From assembly GCA_029834535.1 (NCBI GenBank), contig JAQMWT010000024.1, forward strand, positions 1-64,000: 64,000 nucleotides of DNA. The letters run 5' to 3'. The position numbers and the translations under genes were made by a program. Below, one piece after another: positions 20,998 to 32,000 of this stretch (position 1 is its first letter; each line of letters starts with the position of its first letter). A model generated the notes under the pieces. It was not told where the DNA came from. It ran no database searches and saw only the letters and a program-made list of their open reading frames with translations. This DNA is from Chrysophaeum taylorii. Its lineage: Eukaryota; Sar; Pelagophyceae; Pelagomonadales; Pelagomonadaceae.

Positions 20998-23661
20998 CTA
21001 TCCTTTTCTTCCGGCGGCGTATCCGTGTCTCGATCCGTAGTAATCGAAACCGTTTCGGGGGTCCGCAGGAAAAGATGGCGTCGTCCCCGACGTCAACTCT
21101 GTCGTAAAATCGTCGTCTGCAATACTCGCGCTGGTCATCGTCTCGTCAGTCGAATGCGCGCACGAGCTATCACTGCAGAAATTCATGTCTGGCTCACAGC
21201 CAGTTCGGTCGCCAGCGGTCGTCTCTGGAGGGTCCAAAGATAAGCCGATGGCATCGAGGGCTTCCTCATCAAAAATAAACGGTGGGTCGTCCGTGGACGA
21301 CTCGTCAAATAACGCTAACGCGGACACTGGTTCACAAAGTGTAGCTTCTTCATCTTCCGAATCTGAATCGCCTTCCCAGTATCGTGGAGCTTCAAGTTCC
21401 TCGCTCGAATCTTCGAGCTCATCGCTCGACATCTGCTCATAAATCTGTGCCAAAGACCGACGATTGGTCAGCACGTCGTTGGGTGGCTCGTCCATCGGTG
21501 GGCGAGCAAGATCGTCGAATGCGGCCTCGGCAAGGGCGTCGGCTGCGTCGTCGGTGCGGGTGTCCGTGTTCGGGTACACCGTCACTCCTAATGGTAACTG
21601 TTGACCGCAAGGGGTCGTAAATGCGAACGTTGCAGACGACTGTCCCGAGTCTTCTCGGTAACGACCATCGTCCGAATCTCGATCGCGAGATCTTCGTCGC
21701 CGGCGGCGGCGTGAATGTCTGCTAGAGCTCCTGCTATCTTTCCGTCGGCGCTGGCACGAGCTGCTACGGCTCTTGTCGTGGCGTCGGGGGCTCCGGCTAT
21801 CTCGACGGCCCGTTCGTGTCGAAGACGATCGGCCGTGTCCATCTGTTAAGTGCTGCACGGTACTCATAACCGTGGTTAGCTGCGTGCTCATATCATTGAG
21901 TCTGCTCTGAATATCGTGAGCAGCGCTCGAACCGAGGGTGGCATTAGAACTGCCGTCGTCACGCGAATGATTATCTTTCCTTTGTCGGCTCTCCCATCGT
22001 CCTCGCGAAATGGGCTTTCTGCCGTCTTTGATGTATTTGCACATCGCTACATAATAGTCGTCGGGCTCGCGGTTGCAAATGACGCGGTTCCCGTGTTCGT
22101 CTTTGTCGTGGGTCGCTAAGAAAAACCCACAGTCCTGGCACGTCCTCTCGAACCACTTTTTCGGATTCTCTTCGAGGCGTAAGGCTTCATATTTCGTCGT
22201 CTTATCTTTCGTTCCCGAGACGAGAGCTCGTCCTCCGCGTCCAGGCGGCGGCTTCTGCGGCTTCCCGCTCGAGGGGTTCATCGAGTTTCGGCTGTTCTTC
22301 TCCGCCATGGCTGTTGCGAAGTCGTTTTCGAGCCGCGTAATCAGCGACAACGTAGACGTAAACGTCTTATACGTCGTCGGGTGTCCGCTGCGCATCGTTC
22401 GCACGCGGGATTTCAATTCGCTGGACTCCAGTCCACGTATCAAGTAAGAGATGATCTCCACGTCGTTGAGATCTCGGTTGGCCACGGAACAGTATGCCAT
22501 GGCTTCTTGCTGAAATTTAATGCAATATGTATGCACGTGACGTTCTCCAGAGCGTTTCGGAACGGTCGCTTGGGTCGTGCATTGTAACTTTCGTAATGAT
22601 TCCTCTGCCGTCACCGGCAGCGGACAACTCTCTCGGAAATATTTCAAAATCTTGAGGCAATACTTCTCGTTCAATCGTCGTATCCGTCGTACCACGGAAC
22701 CGTACTCCTCATCGTCGATATCCCGACATAAATAGAAAGACGCTGGGTGATCGAGGTCTTTACACAGGTCTTCATATTTCTTTAAGTGTTCTCGAAAAAT
22801 CGGTGCGACCGTGTCGCGCAGGGTAGCGGGAAGCAGATATCGGAGTTTCTCCAAGCTGAAATGGTCTTCGGCTAACGTACGCATCACCGCGCCAGCATCT
22901 AAATCGAACTGGTCCTGATCGCGTCCATCGAGAACCAGTTTAAAAGTTTCGGTTTTTAATCCAGAGGTTGATCGCCGCTCCTTGTTGCGATCGTGTTTAG
23001 CTAACGCGCTCGCGAGTCGATCCGTAAAACCCATCAAGAACTCCTGGGTGTCGATCTTTCCGGCGCCACGCGTCTCCTCCTTTTCTTCTTCATCATCGTC
23101 TTCATAGCGCGGCTTTCTAGCTTTCGCGCGTGATCGTGTAGTCGGCGGCTCTTCCTCAGCTCGGGACTCCGGGCTGCTCGCTCGCCTTGATCGACTCGGC
23201 GTACGTAACTCGTCTCTTTCACGTGTCAACGAGCTTACTTGATATTGGAAGGCGTCTGCTCGAGCGTTGGCCCGACGCAGTTGCTCTTTTAATTCTTCTT
23301 TCTCCTTCCGTTGTAGCCGTTCTTTTCGTTCGTTCTCTTCCCCTATTTGTTTTAAAAGTCGTTCTTGCGCGCGTTCGTTCTCTTCGCGTAATGCCCGCAA
23401 GTGAGCCTCGTAGAACTCATTCATTTTCGTTGCATCCGGGGGTTCTGCACGCGTTGACGGAGCTGTCGATCGTCCTCCCGTCGGTCTCTCCGTGGGCTTG
23501 CCGTCGTTGTAGTCTAGCTCTTCTTCCTCGTCAACTTCTGTATCGTGCTCTTCTTCATCGTCATCATTATCATCATCGTCATTCCGCTCGTTCGTCTCAT
23601 CCTGACGGCTTGGCGGTTCTTCATATCGTAGCTGCTCGACGGCAGCATCATCGTCTTCCAT
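20998..23661 (-). CDS. copy B gag with capsid-like region (fossil element part)
   Basis: About 887 residues. It has an acidic N-terminus with an Asp/Glu-rich run, a Glu/Lys/Arg-rich coiled coil, and then a helical region of about 250 residues (around residues 215-470) with the look of a Ty3-type capsid. An Arg/Ser-rich basic stretch follows, and then an acidic tail shared with copy A. A pair of Cys-containing motifs (CQDCGFF, VICNREPDD) stands where a zinc knuckle might be expected. In the family it forms the particle and packages RNA. Confidence 0.75.
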   Translation of the reverse strand: MEDDDAAVEQLRYEEPPSRQDETNERNDDDDNDDDEEEHDTEVDEEEELDYNDGKPTERPTGGRSTAPSTRAEPPDATKMNEFYEAHLRALREENERAQERLLKQIGEENERKERLQRKEKEELKEQLRRANARADAFQYQVSSLTRERDELRTPSRSRRASSPESRAEEEPPTTRSRAKARKPRYEDDDEEEKEETRGAGKIDTQEFLMGFTDRLASALAKHDRNKERRSTSGLKTETFKLVLDGRDQDQFDLDAGAVMRTLAEDHFSLEKLRYLLPATLRDTVAPIFREHLKKYEDLCKDLDHPASFYLCRDIDDEEYGSVVRRIRRLNEKYCLKILKYFRESCPLPVTAEESLRKLQCTTQATVPKRSGERHVHTYCIKFQQEAMAYCSVANRDLNDVEIISYLIRGLESSELKSRVRTMRSGHPTTYKTFTSTLSLITRLENDFATAMAEKNSRNSMNPSSGKPQKPPPGRGGRALVSGTKDKTTKYEALRLEENPKKWFERTCQDCGFFLATHDKDEHGNRVICNREPDDYYVAMCKYIKDGRKPISRGRWESRQRKDNHSRDDGSSNATLGSSAAHDIQSRLNDMSTQLTTVMSTVQHLTDGHGRSSSTRTGRRDSRSPRRHDKSRSSSCQRRRKDSRSSSRHSRRRRRRRSRDRDSDDGRYREDSGQSSATFAFTTPCGQQLPLGVTVYPNTDTRTDDAADALAEAAFDDLARPPMDEPPNDVLTNRRSLAQIYEQMSSDELEDSSEELEAPRYWEGDSDSEDEEATLCEPVSALALFDESSTDDPPFIFDEEALDAIGLSLDPPETTAGDRTGCEPDMNFCSDSSCAHSTDETMTSASIADDDFTTELTSGTTPSFPADPRNGFDYYGSRHGYAAGRKG

Positions 23662-24126
23662 ATCGGCTCTGGCTCGTTCTAGTCGGCCGAGATCAGAGCG
23701 GGTCCAAAATGGTTGAGTCGTCGTCGTTCTCGTGCTCCTTCGGCTCTGGAACTTCTAATCGTCCACGACACGCGTAATATCGTCGTTGCGTGCGTCTTCC
23801 ACCGACAAATCTATCCGTACGGTGGGCGGCAGAACTCGTCTCTGCCCGGCAAACAATGCCTTATCCGTGAGTTGCGATCTCACTCCGCTCGCCTGCGGCA
23901 GCGGTACCCGGGTTGCGCGTCGGTTAGCACCAAATCGCGCGTCGTCACTTCCGACGACTAACGTATCCGGCCGGGGAACTTTCCCACGGCAATGGTCCTT
24001 CTGGAATTCCTTGTCGGCGCGCTTGATCAGGGCGCGCACGGCTTGTCCGGACCGTGTAGAGAATGCAAGATGCACTAGTTCGCTGCGACCGATATAGTCG
24101 CTCGAATCTCGTATTCCTCCACCACC
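23662..24126 (-). other. copy B 5' leader with primer-binding site at 24108-24124
   Basis: Same leader as 13524-13988. The minus strand reads TGGTGGAGGAATACGAG two bases after the 5' LTR, a plausible tRNA primer-binding site of 17 bases. The duplicate leader on both elements is what shows that the middle LTR serves as 5' LTR for copy A. Confidence 0.65.
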
Positions 24127-24463
24127 TGTGGCGTAAGGAGAATTTTGGGGGCTACCTGGCGTGCCTTCGAATCCTGGCTCGCCGATCGCGTCCGTGCCCT
24201 TGGTGGGATCACTGGACGAGGATGGCCGTTCTCCCGCCACGCGACCACAAACAACTCCTGCGCCTGGTCCTCTCAACTTGAGGATCGGCTGTTGCTTTAT
24301 GATCAAGGATAATCGAAAATCAGAAATCAGGGTGACACATGTCACGGAAAAGGAAGATGATGTCATAGAAAACTCTGACATCATCGGAACGGAGTAGGGT
24401 GCCCCTGATAAGGGGGGGCCCTAGAAGAGGGGTAAGCCTTAGGAGGCGGGAGTTGCCGCCACA
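24127..24463 (-). repeat. right LTR of the gypsy array (5' LTR of copy B)
   Basis: 337 bp, TGTGGCG...GCCGCCACA, nearly identical to the middle LTR. The five bases outside it (GTCAC) do not match the five bases outside the left LTR (ACGCG), so the array as a whole shows no target-site duplication. Confidence 0.92.
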
Positions 24464-24870
24464 GTCACTTTTAATTAATTCCCCTCGGATCATCATCAGT
24501 CGTCGCGTCGGGTTCCGCCGTTGGTGCCGCCGCCGCCGTTAGGAGCAGATGGCGGTCCGGCGGCGGCTGTTGGCCGCCAGGCGTTGGAGCAGGCTGCGGC
24601 CGTCGATGACGACGAGGAGTCCGAGGTCGATGACGACGCGGACGACTCGGGGAACGAACGTGCGGGCGCGCGGTCCACGTGGACCGCGCAAGCGTCATGG
24701 AGTAGTAGGAGCTACGACGGCCAGCACCCGCGCGGAGAGCGTTGTTGTCCGTGGTGTTTTGATCGTCGGCGGGTCGAAGACGATCGGGATGGTGTCGGAT
24801 CCGGCGCAGCGTAGATTCTCGCTCGAGACTGGAACCGAACCTCCAGGGGCAGGAAGCGGAGCCTGAGCCC
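24464..24870. other. spacer between the gypsy array and the C-CAP/TPR gene, no confident gene
   Basis: GC-rich sequence with overlapping open frames on both strands. A minus-strand Ser/Ala/Pro-rich frame (24496-24678) looks low-complexity and I do not accept it as a gene. It could hold the end of an interrupted host gene. Confidence 0.4.
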
Positions 24871-24945
24871 GACGTCTTCGCTCGACGTCGAGCAAAGACG
24901 TCGAGCGAAGACGTCGAGCGAAGACGTCGAGCGAAGACGTCGAGC
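24871..24945. repeat. 32-bp near-perfect palindrome leading into a 13-bp tandem repeat
   Basis: 24871-24902 is an inverted repeat (GACGTCTTCGCTC / GAGCAAAGACGTC around GACGTC) with one mismatched pair. It runs directly into about four copies of GACGTCGAGCGAA. It lies 100-180 bp upstream of the C-CAP/TPR start codon and contains repeated GACGTC, which is the core of bZIP-type binding sites. A regulatory role is inference. Confidence 0.6.
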
Positions 24946-25047
24946 ATCATCTGCGTCTTCCGCCCCGCTCGGATCTCCGTAAAACCCTCAGCCGCAAAAT
25001 TCCCCACTCCCCCCCAAATCCAGGCGAAGACCTCTCCGCAGTCGGTC

Positions 25048-26205
25048 ATGGATGCGCGGTCGCAGTACTACGACGGGTGGGAGAAGGTTGCCCAAGAAGC
25101 CGTCGCTGCGGTGGAGGCATCCGAGGCGACAGAAAAGGCCGAAGCTGCCCGGGCTCTGGGCAGCGAGAAACACCCGCGAAGCGAGGCCGAAGCGAAGGAC
25201 AGCGAGGCGCGGGCAGCGATGAAGGAGGCGAAGAAGCGGTGGACAGAGCGCGAGCGCATCGAGCAGATGGCCAAGCTGGTGGTCGCCGACAAGAAGCACG
25301 AGACTCTGAGGCTTTCTGCATCCGATTTTGGCGAGAAACGGGTCGCGTGCGTCGCTCGGTGCGAGGCGTGCGTCGTATCGCTGCCTCCCGAGCTCGTCGG
25401 CGTGATCAAGCTGTTCGTCGAAGACTGCGAGGGGCTGGAGGTCGTGCTCGAGTGCCGTTTGGTGACGTCGTTCGTGGACATTTCGAGGTCGAAGGCCGTT
25501 ACGCTTCGCGTCGGAGCGCTCCTCCACACGGTACAAGTCGACTTGAGTCGCGACGTGACGCTCGAATGGGCGTCGCGCGAGCTCTGGGACGCCGGTGCTC
25601 CCGAGGGCCCGAAAATATACCACGCGGGCGTCACGAATCTCCGCATCGAGGGTGCCTACGCCGCGAAGGTCCCCGAGGACCCGTCGAGCGGCGCGGAACA
25701 GCAGTTCGTGACGTGCCTGGTGGACGGGAAACTCGCGACCGAACGGATTGTGACTCGCGACAATTCGCTCGTGGGGGCTACCGAGCGCGAGATGGATGCG
25801 AAAGCTGTCGAAGAGGCCGCGTTTAAGCGCGCCGAACAGCAAAAAACTCGAGGGAACGAGTGCTTCCAGAACGCCGAATACGGACAAGCCGCGGTTCACT
25901 ATACGCTCGCGCTCGAAACCCTCAAGGGCCAGCCGCGCGCGGTGACCCTTGCCAACCGCGCCGCCTGTTTCCTCAAGCTTGGCGAGCCACAGAAGGCGCT
26001 CGACGACGCCGGGGAGTCGGCTTGTTTGGACCCCTATTACGTCAAAGCCCACTTCCGCAAGGGCCTCGCGCTCCACGCTCTCCACCGCTACAAAGAGGCC
26101 CTCCCCGACCTCGGCAAGGCCAGGGACCTCGAACCAACAAACAAACAGATTTTAGACGCCATCCGCTTCGCCGAAATGCGCCTCGCCCGCGGCCCGGCTT
26201 CGTAG
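25048..26205 (+). CDS. C-CAP/cofactor-C-like and TPR domain protein
   Basis: 385 residues in one exon. Residues 1-80 are Ala/Glu/Lys-rich and probably helical. Residues about 84-185 show the repeated short beta-strand pattern of the C-CAP/tubulin-cofactor-C beta-helix (stretches such as [16 protein letters not shown] and [17 protein letters not shown]), a fold that binds actin or acts on tubulin and small GTPases in its known families. Residues about 257-375 hold three tetratricopeptide repeats ([60 protein letters not shown]) like those of Hsp90/Hsp70 co-chaperones. Inferred role: a cytoskeletal adaptor or co-chaperone. SSNA1 follows on the same strand after 83 bp. The TPR call is firm, the C-CAP call moderate. 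Confidence 0.85.
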   Translation: MDARSQYYDGWEKVAQEAVAAVEASEATEKAEAARALGSEKHPRSEAEAKDSEARAAMKEAKKRWTERERIEQMAKLVVADKKHETLRLSASDFGEKRVACVARCEACVVSLPPELVGVIKLFVEDCEGLEVVLECRLVTSFVDISRSKAVTLRVGALLHTVQVDLSRDVTLEWASRELWDAGAPEGPKIYHAGVTNLRIEGAYAAKVPEDPSSGAEQQFVTCLVDGKLATERIVTRDNSLVGATEREMDAKAVEEAAFKRAEQQKTRGNECFQNAEYGQAAVHYTLALETLKGQPRAVTLANRAACFLKLGEPQKALDDAGESACLDPYYVKAHFRKGLALHALHRYKEALPDLGKARDLEPTNKQILDAIRFAEMRLARGPAS

Positions 26206-26288
26206 TTCCTTCTCATAAGAGTAACCCTATTGATGATAACCCTATCAATTGTCGTCGTAACCGTGAAACCTATTCAATCAACGACGCG

Positions 26289-26624
26289 ATGGCGGGCCAA
26301 GGCGCGACCCTGCAGAACTTTAACAACGAGCTCGTAAAGTGCATCGAGGACCTCCGCGAGAAGCGCGAGGCCGTGAACACCTCGATACTCAAGGAGGAGG
26401 AAGAGAAAGCTAAGATTCAGAAAGATTTGAGCATTCTCACAGATCGACTCTCAAAAATCAACGAGTCGCTCGCGCGACGCGTGATGGCGCGAAACGAGTA
26501 CGACAAAACGATACAGGAGACCGAGGCGGCCTACATGAAAATTCTAGAGAGTTCGCAAACTCTACTGCACGTGCTCAAGCGCGAGACGGTCAACCTCACC
26601 AAAAAGAAGCAGTACTCCAGTTAA
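26289..26624 (+). CDS. SSNA1: SSNA1 / NA14 / DIP13 microtubule-binding protein
   Basis: 111 residues, the usual length of the family. The sequence is a continuous coiled coil and matches human SSNA1 closely: [20 protein letters not shown] near the start, [18 protein letters not shown] in the middle and [20 protein letters not shown] near the end. SSNA1 (DIP13 in Chlamydomonas) forms fibrils at centrioles, basal bodies and axonemes and binds microtubules. Its presence implies that the organism builds flagella in some stage. I chose the ATG at 26289 because it aligns with the family start; the longer frame upstream overlaps the previous gene and has no support. The protein is single-exon here. 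Confidence 0.95.
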   Translation: MAGQGATLQNFNNELVKCIEDLREKREAVNTSILKEEEEKAKIQKDLSILTDRLSKINESLARRVMARNEYDKTIQETEAAYMKILESSQTLLHVLKRETVNLTKKKQYSS

Positions 26625-27748
26625 TAGTAGCTAAGAACCGGAGCGATCGACGGTCGGGCCGACGACGACGCACCGTCCGCTTCCGTGCGTGCGCCCTAGG
26701 TTGGAGTCTGTGCCCGGGAGGGGAGGCCGTCTTTCCTTCTCACCGGCCCCCTGCCTTACCCTCATCAGTTTTGGTTGTTGAAAAGGAAACTAGCCCTCTC
26801 GAAGAGAAGAAGGTGTTGAGACCGCAAGGCGTTCGTTCGTTCGTTCGTTCGCGAAACCGTCGTGGCCAGCTCAGTATTACAGCATGTTGGATACTAAACG
26901 GATCACAAAAACGGGAAGTTCAATGTGCGCGTCTGCTTCGGACGTCTTTTTCTTTCTTCGGTTTTTTTTTTTCTCGCGATAAACCGCGCACGACATCATA
27001 GCTTGCGCCTTCTCGTGGCGAGCGACGGCGGACCGCCACGCGGCTCGGGATGACGAGACAAAAAAAAGTCCGGCGGTTTGTCTCGGCGGGAGACCACCCG
27101 CCGCCCATCGCCGACTTCCGAACCCGAAGAAGACGGGGAACGACCGGATGAAATACGGGACCGCCCGGATGATCGTCAAGGGCGAGCAGTTCGTCAAGGA
27201 GTTGCCGATCGTCGTGAAGAGGGGTCGAAAGGAGCATCGGCCGCAGAAGAAAGAAGCACCTGATTTTTTCGGAGATGCAGCAACGTGCCCCGATGCGATC
27301 GCCTTCGCGCAGACGAACTTGCTGTGTTTTACAGTTTCTTTATACGAAAATTGTATAGTTTAAACCAAAGGCCCTGCTGCGCGCCGGCTAATGCGTGTGG
27401 TTATCTCGTCTTCTCGCGACATAAATTTCGCCGCTTTGCCAAATTATGGAGGCCTGCTTGGGAAGTCTGGCATCATGCTGCTGCAACCGTCGCTTAGCGT
27501 CATCTCCTCGTGCCTATTTTATTCATTTTGTTTGTTGTTTAATTATTTTGATCACCACGCCTGCCGCTATTCTCTATTCTTCTTTCCCCTCGCCCTCTTT
27601 GAGCTCCTCGCGCCTCTCCTTCTTGCCTCTTGCTCCCTTCTTCCTACCTTCGCCTTTGATGAGGATTTGCGTTCTTGCTTCATCCGTGTTCCCCTCTGCG
27701 CGCATATCCTTTGTATTATTGGTGCTTCCTTGTTTCATTTTGCGCTCA
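26625..27748. other. intergenic region, no confident gene
   Basis: It holds a TTCG tetranucleotide run near 26828-26851 and a T-rich stretch near 26957. From 27500 on it is strongly pyrimidine-rich on the plus strand. Open frames are short, overlap each other and show no domain. Confidence 0.5.
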
Positions 27749-27830
27749 TCCATTCTGGCTCTTTGAGCCTGGGAGTTGCAAACCATAATAATAATTAATT
27801 AATTAATTAATTAATTATTATGGCAAAGAT
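27749..27830 (-). repeat. dispersed SQAQRARM-coding motif with ATTA tandem run
   Basis: The minus strand reads TTATGGTTTGCAACTCCCAG followed by GCTCAAAGAGCCAGAATGG. This can encode MVCNSQAQRARM followed by a Lys/Arg/Glu-rich stretch. Near-copies lie at 34951-34995 and 39411-39455. An ATTA microsatellite (about 27790-27820) adjoins it. Confidence 0.65.
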
Positions 27831-27905
27831 ATTATAATTATCGTTTTGTTTCGTTGTATATCGATATTATTATATCGTTGCCGCCCCCTTAAACAAAAAA
27901 TACGT

Positions 27906-28589
27906 CTAGGCTTTTGACACACTTAAAATCTTGGGGCTACACTCGTCGTCGACCACTGCGGCGACGAAGGAGCCGTCATCGGCGACTGCGGCCGGGTTTT
28001 CGTATTCTATGCGCCCGGCCTCGAGAGGCGGCTCATCGTCATCGTGGCAGTTGCTCAGCGTCTGCGTGAGGAAGTCGCCGAGCTCGTCAGTAAACTTGTT
28101 GAGGGGCGGAGGTTGGCGTAGGTAAAGAGAAGGCCGTGGAATGTGAGGGGTGTAAAGACGGTTGAGCGTCTTGGTGTGGATGGACTTCCGGGTCTTGCAG
28201 ACTCGCACGACGTCGGCACACTGGACAGCCATCTCGTCGACGCGGATGGCAATGGGGGTCGTCTATCTTTGGGAGCTGCTTGACGCCAGTGAGTCGCCAG
28301 TCGTCGGCGACGGACATCATCCGCGACTGCTTGGAGATCTCTCGCGCTCGGTGGACGTCTTGAGTTGCATGTTGGCGGGCGGCTTGATGAGGGACTGCTT
28401 GCGTTCGATGAGCCGTCCATTGTCAGAGTCCCCTTGGAGATTTGCAGCCCTGTGCCGCGCACGAATAGGTCGTTTGCTTCTCGGAGGAATCCGTGGAGGT
28501 CCCTTGACGACGTAGTCCGCGTCGATGCTCTCTTTGCGGCCAGCCAGCCTTCGGCGCCATCGTTGACGCGCGCGCCGCCTCTCGATCAA
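27906..28589 (-). CDS. hypothetical protein gene, possibly spliced
   Basis: Minus-strand frames 28317-28589 (basic, Arg-rich, about 90 residues) and 27906-28232 (about 108 residues, ending in a Val/Ala/Asp-rich tail) are arranged as if they could be two exons. The junction near 28232-28317 is unresolved. The second frame has a plausible globular segment (LNRLYTPHIPRPSLYLRQPP). I recognise no family. The boundaries and the reality of the gene are both uncertain. Confidence 0.3.
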
Positions 28590-28619
28590 AGAGTACTACT
28601 ACTGGACACAACCATGTAT

Positions 28620-29063
28620 TGACTGGCGCACCGAGAGGTTTTTTCTTTTCGAAATGAAATGAAACGAACAAAACAAAACGATTAAAAATTTTGGTCCGTA
28701 AAAAAAAAAAACGGTTTAAAGCTGAACATTAACCGTGTGTGAAGAACGATAGGCAAAACAACTACTATATAATACTTCGCCAACACGAACCTAAAGTACT
28801 ACTGACTCCCGAAAACGACTATATCACTGTATCGACCCGAAAACTTAATAAAGTAGAAAAACTCGCGTTTGAAACGAATCCGTAGTACATCCTGAAAAAC
28901 GACCTACTAGCACGTATTTACGTCGAGACAAACTATATAGTCGCCAAACGGCCTACAGTACTATAGCACTTAAGTATCTTTTGTATCCTTATAGCGTCTT
29001 GGAGGAAGTTCGTGCTCCACATTACGACGACGACGACGACGACGACGAGGACGATAAGAAGAA
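28620..29063. other. AT-richer intergenic region upstream of the Pmp-like gene
   Basis: It is clearly lower in GC than its surroundings, has an A12 run near 28700 and no sustained frame. A GAC trinucleotide run (about 29026-29050) ends just before the start codon at 29064. It probably holds the promoter of the following gene, but no element is identifiable. Confidence 0.45.
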
Positions 29064-32000
29064 ATGTTGTTGATGTTCCGGCGGTGGTGGTGGCGGGTTG
29101 CGCTTTTCGGCATGGTCGCGTGCCGCGCCCAGTGCCCCGCGTGCCGCGGAGAATTGTCGTGCGACGAGCTGCCGGCGACGTGCGCCGAACTGGAGGACGC
29201 CCTCGCCTGGGATGAGGATGCGTGCGATTGCTCGAGGTGCCTGTGTGCGAACGAGGAGGAGGAGGAGGAGGAGGAAGTAAACGAATGCCTTGGCGAACGC
29301 GAGGTGAGCACGACGGACGGGCTCGCGAGCGCTATCGAGGCCCGCGCGTGTTCTGTTCGGATAGTTGTTGACACCGCGCTCTCGGTGAGCGCGGAACTCG
29401 TCGTGGTTGCGTCGTCGGGCGTCGCGGGGCCTGGTGTCATCTCGGCGCTACGACGGTCCCGCATCTTCCGCATCGCGGCGGACGCGAGGGTAAACTTGAC
29501 CAATCTCGAGGTGAGGGACGGCGTCGGCCTCGGCCTCGGCGGCGGGTGCGTCTTCGTCGAGAGGCGAGGGACGCTGGTGGCGACGAACGTGACGTTCACG
29601 AACTGCACGACGCCCTACGCGGGTGGGGCGATCTTGGGATGGACCACGAGTAGGGTGATCTTGGCGGGTTTTTCGGCGATCCGCGGCTCGACGGCGGATT
29701 ACGGCGGTGGCGTGTTCGCGTTCGAGGGATCGACGCTCGCGCTCGCAGATCGGACGCGCATCGAAGGGTCGCACGCTGCGAACAAGGGCGGCGGCGTTTA
29801 CGTCGGGGAAAACGTGTCGTTGACGCTCGAGGGTGACGCGTCGGTGATAGGGTGTACGGCTTCTATCTTTGGCGGAGGCCTGGCGGCATGGTCGCGCAAG
29901 AGCGTGTCCAGCGTCTTGCTGAGGGACGCGAGCCGCATCGCCGACTGCAGCACCGGGTTCTACGGCGGCTCGATCTTCGCGTGGACTGCAGACGTGACGC
30001 TCGAGGGCCGCGCGACGATCTCCGGAGGGTCGGCGCTGTTCGGCGGGTGCGTTTTCGTGCACATGGATTCGACGTTCTGGGTCGGCGGGACCGTGACGCG
30101 GTGCACGGCGACGGGCGGCGCCGCCGCCTTGATGACGTGGACCGGGGCGCGCATTCTCGTGAGCGGCAACATCAGTCGAGGCGTCGCGTCGTACGGCAGC
30201 GGCGGGGGCGTGTTCGCGTACGACGGCGTCGACGTCGTTTTGACCGGGCTGCTGTCGGACTGCGCGGCGTTTCAGGGGGGGGGGTTGATGACGTCGTCCG
30301 GCGCGACGCTGTTCGTCGATGGAGGGACCATCGCGAGGTGCGACGGGACGCACGGCGGCGGGGCGTATGCGACGGCGGGGGCTCGCGTCGTCGTCGACGG
30401 CGGCGGCGTGATCGAAAAGTGCGTCAGCGACATCGACGGCGGCGGGCTCTACTTTACGGGGAGCTCGTCGCTCGAGATGAGAAACGCGGCGACAATCCGG
30501 TCGTGCGCCGCGATCACGGGGAACGGCGGCGGCGTCAGTCTGCCGCAGAGCTCGACGGCGCACCTGAGCTCGGGCGCGACGATCGAGAACAACCTCGCCG
30601 CCGAAGCCAAGGGCGGGGGGATATCGAGCGCGGGCCTCGTCGCGCTCGCGGGCGCGGTGCGGTTCGTCGCGAACGTCGCCCGCGACGGTGCAGGGATTTT
30701 TTCGCGCGGCGAAGATTCGATCGTCGTCGCGTCCCCGTCTTCGTGCGGGTTCGTACGCGTGACCATCGACTACAGCGACTCCGGCGCGAGCGAAGCTGGC
30801 GCGTTCGTCTACCACGCCGTCGAGAAGGAGCCGTTCGACGCGTGGGGGGCGTATACCGAGGTCGCGGCGGCGATCGAAGGCGGCATTTCGTCGAGCGTGG
30901 TGTGCGTGCCGCCGGGCCCCACGACGATCCTGGCGTACAGCACCTCGTCCGTCGGCTGGGGGTCGGGGACGCTCGAGTACGCGCTTCTCTCGCAGGCCGG
31001 AAGCCCAACGAGGACCGGGTTGACGGTGCCACGCGGAAGCCATGCGACCACCGAGACGTTCTCGCTCGACCCGCCGCCGGGCAGCGGCACGACTCCCGGC
31101 GCGGTCCTGTTCGAAGGAAACGTGGCTCGCCGCGACGGCGGCGCCGTCGCCGTCTCGGACCGCGCGACGCTGCGCTTGGCGGGCGTCGAGCTGCGTTTGA
31201 ACGTGGCTCAAGATTCTGGAGGTGCCGTATACGTCGACGCGCTGTCCGAGCTTCGCGCGGTCGGTTGCACGTTCCGCAACAATTCGGCCATCGACGGCGT
31301 TGGTGGCGGAATCCACGCCACGACCTTGAGTTCGACGGTCGTCGACGACGCACACGCCGTCGGCAACACCGCGTCTGCCGGCGGAGGTTTCGCGTCGTTG
31401 TACGCGGTCGCGGACGCGACGTTCGGAGGTCTCGTCGCTCGACGCAACGCCGCCACCGACGAGGAGGCTGCCGGCGGTGGCATTTTCGTGCGGGCCACAG
31501 ACTCGGAGACGGCATCGGTGCGCGTCGCGAGTTCGATTCTCGAGGCGAATCGCGTCGACGGGGCGGAAGCCGTCGGGGGTGCGATCGCCGTTCGAGAAGC
31601 GAGCCTGCGGATCGACAACGCGCGAGTTGCCTCGAACGTTGCCGTGGCCGGAAACGGCGGCGCGCTGGCGGCGGTCGACGACGCCCGCGTCACCTTCGGC
31701 GCCGCGACGACGACGCGCGTCGACGTCGTCACCGACATGACGGCGACGACCTTTGCCTGCGAACCCGTCAGCCTCGACGGGATAGACGACACGACGTGCG
31801 ACAGCTACGATTGGCAGGGATGCGCCTCGATTTCGTCCATGGCCGAGAATGGGACGTCCTGTCGAGGCTGCGCTTGCGTTGGCGATCGCTATTTCGCCGT
31901 ATCCTCCTCCTCCGCCTCCTCCTTTTACTACGAGGGGTCAGTTCGCGCCGCGAGCCTCAAAGTTGACACTCTCGAGCTCGAACCCGGCGACTACAGCCTC

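Larger units (their letters stand above)
13989..24463 (-). mobile_element. Ty3/gypsy-like retrotransposon copy B with a DNA methyltransferase-like part
   Basis: About 10.5 kb on the minus strand: 5' LTR (24127-24463), leader and primer-binding site, gag with a capsid-like region, protease, C5-cytosine methyltransferase-like part, reverse transcriptase, RNase H, integrase, 3' LTR (13989-14320). Pol holds an open frame of more than 1600 codons. The copy looks nearly whole, with at most one or two breaks; gypsy elements commonly use programmed frameshifting or read-through between gag and pol. Its LTRs differ by only about 1-2%, so it is young. Confidence 0.93.

Noticed and set aside
24496-24678. 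Minus-strand Ser/Ala/Pro-rich frame beside the right LTR
   Set aside because: It is low-complexity with no start context or domain, and it overlaps equally open frames on the other strand.
24988-26085. Minus-strand frame of about 365 codons opposite the C-CAP/TPR gene
   Set aside because: The plus strand carries recognisable TPRs over the same bases; the antisense frame is a GC-driven shadow.
29448-31355. Long minus-strand open frame of about 635 codons opposite the Pmp-like gene
   Set aside because: It is Arg/Ala-rich, lacks any domain and mirrors GC-rich codons of the plus-strand gene, which has clear repeats and a signal peptide.
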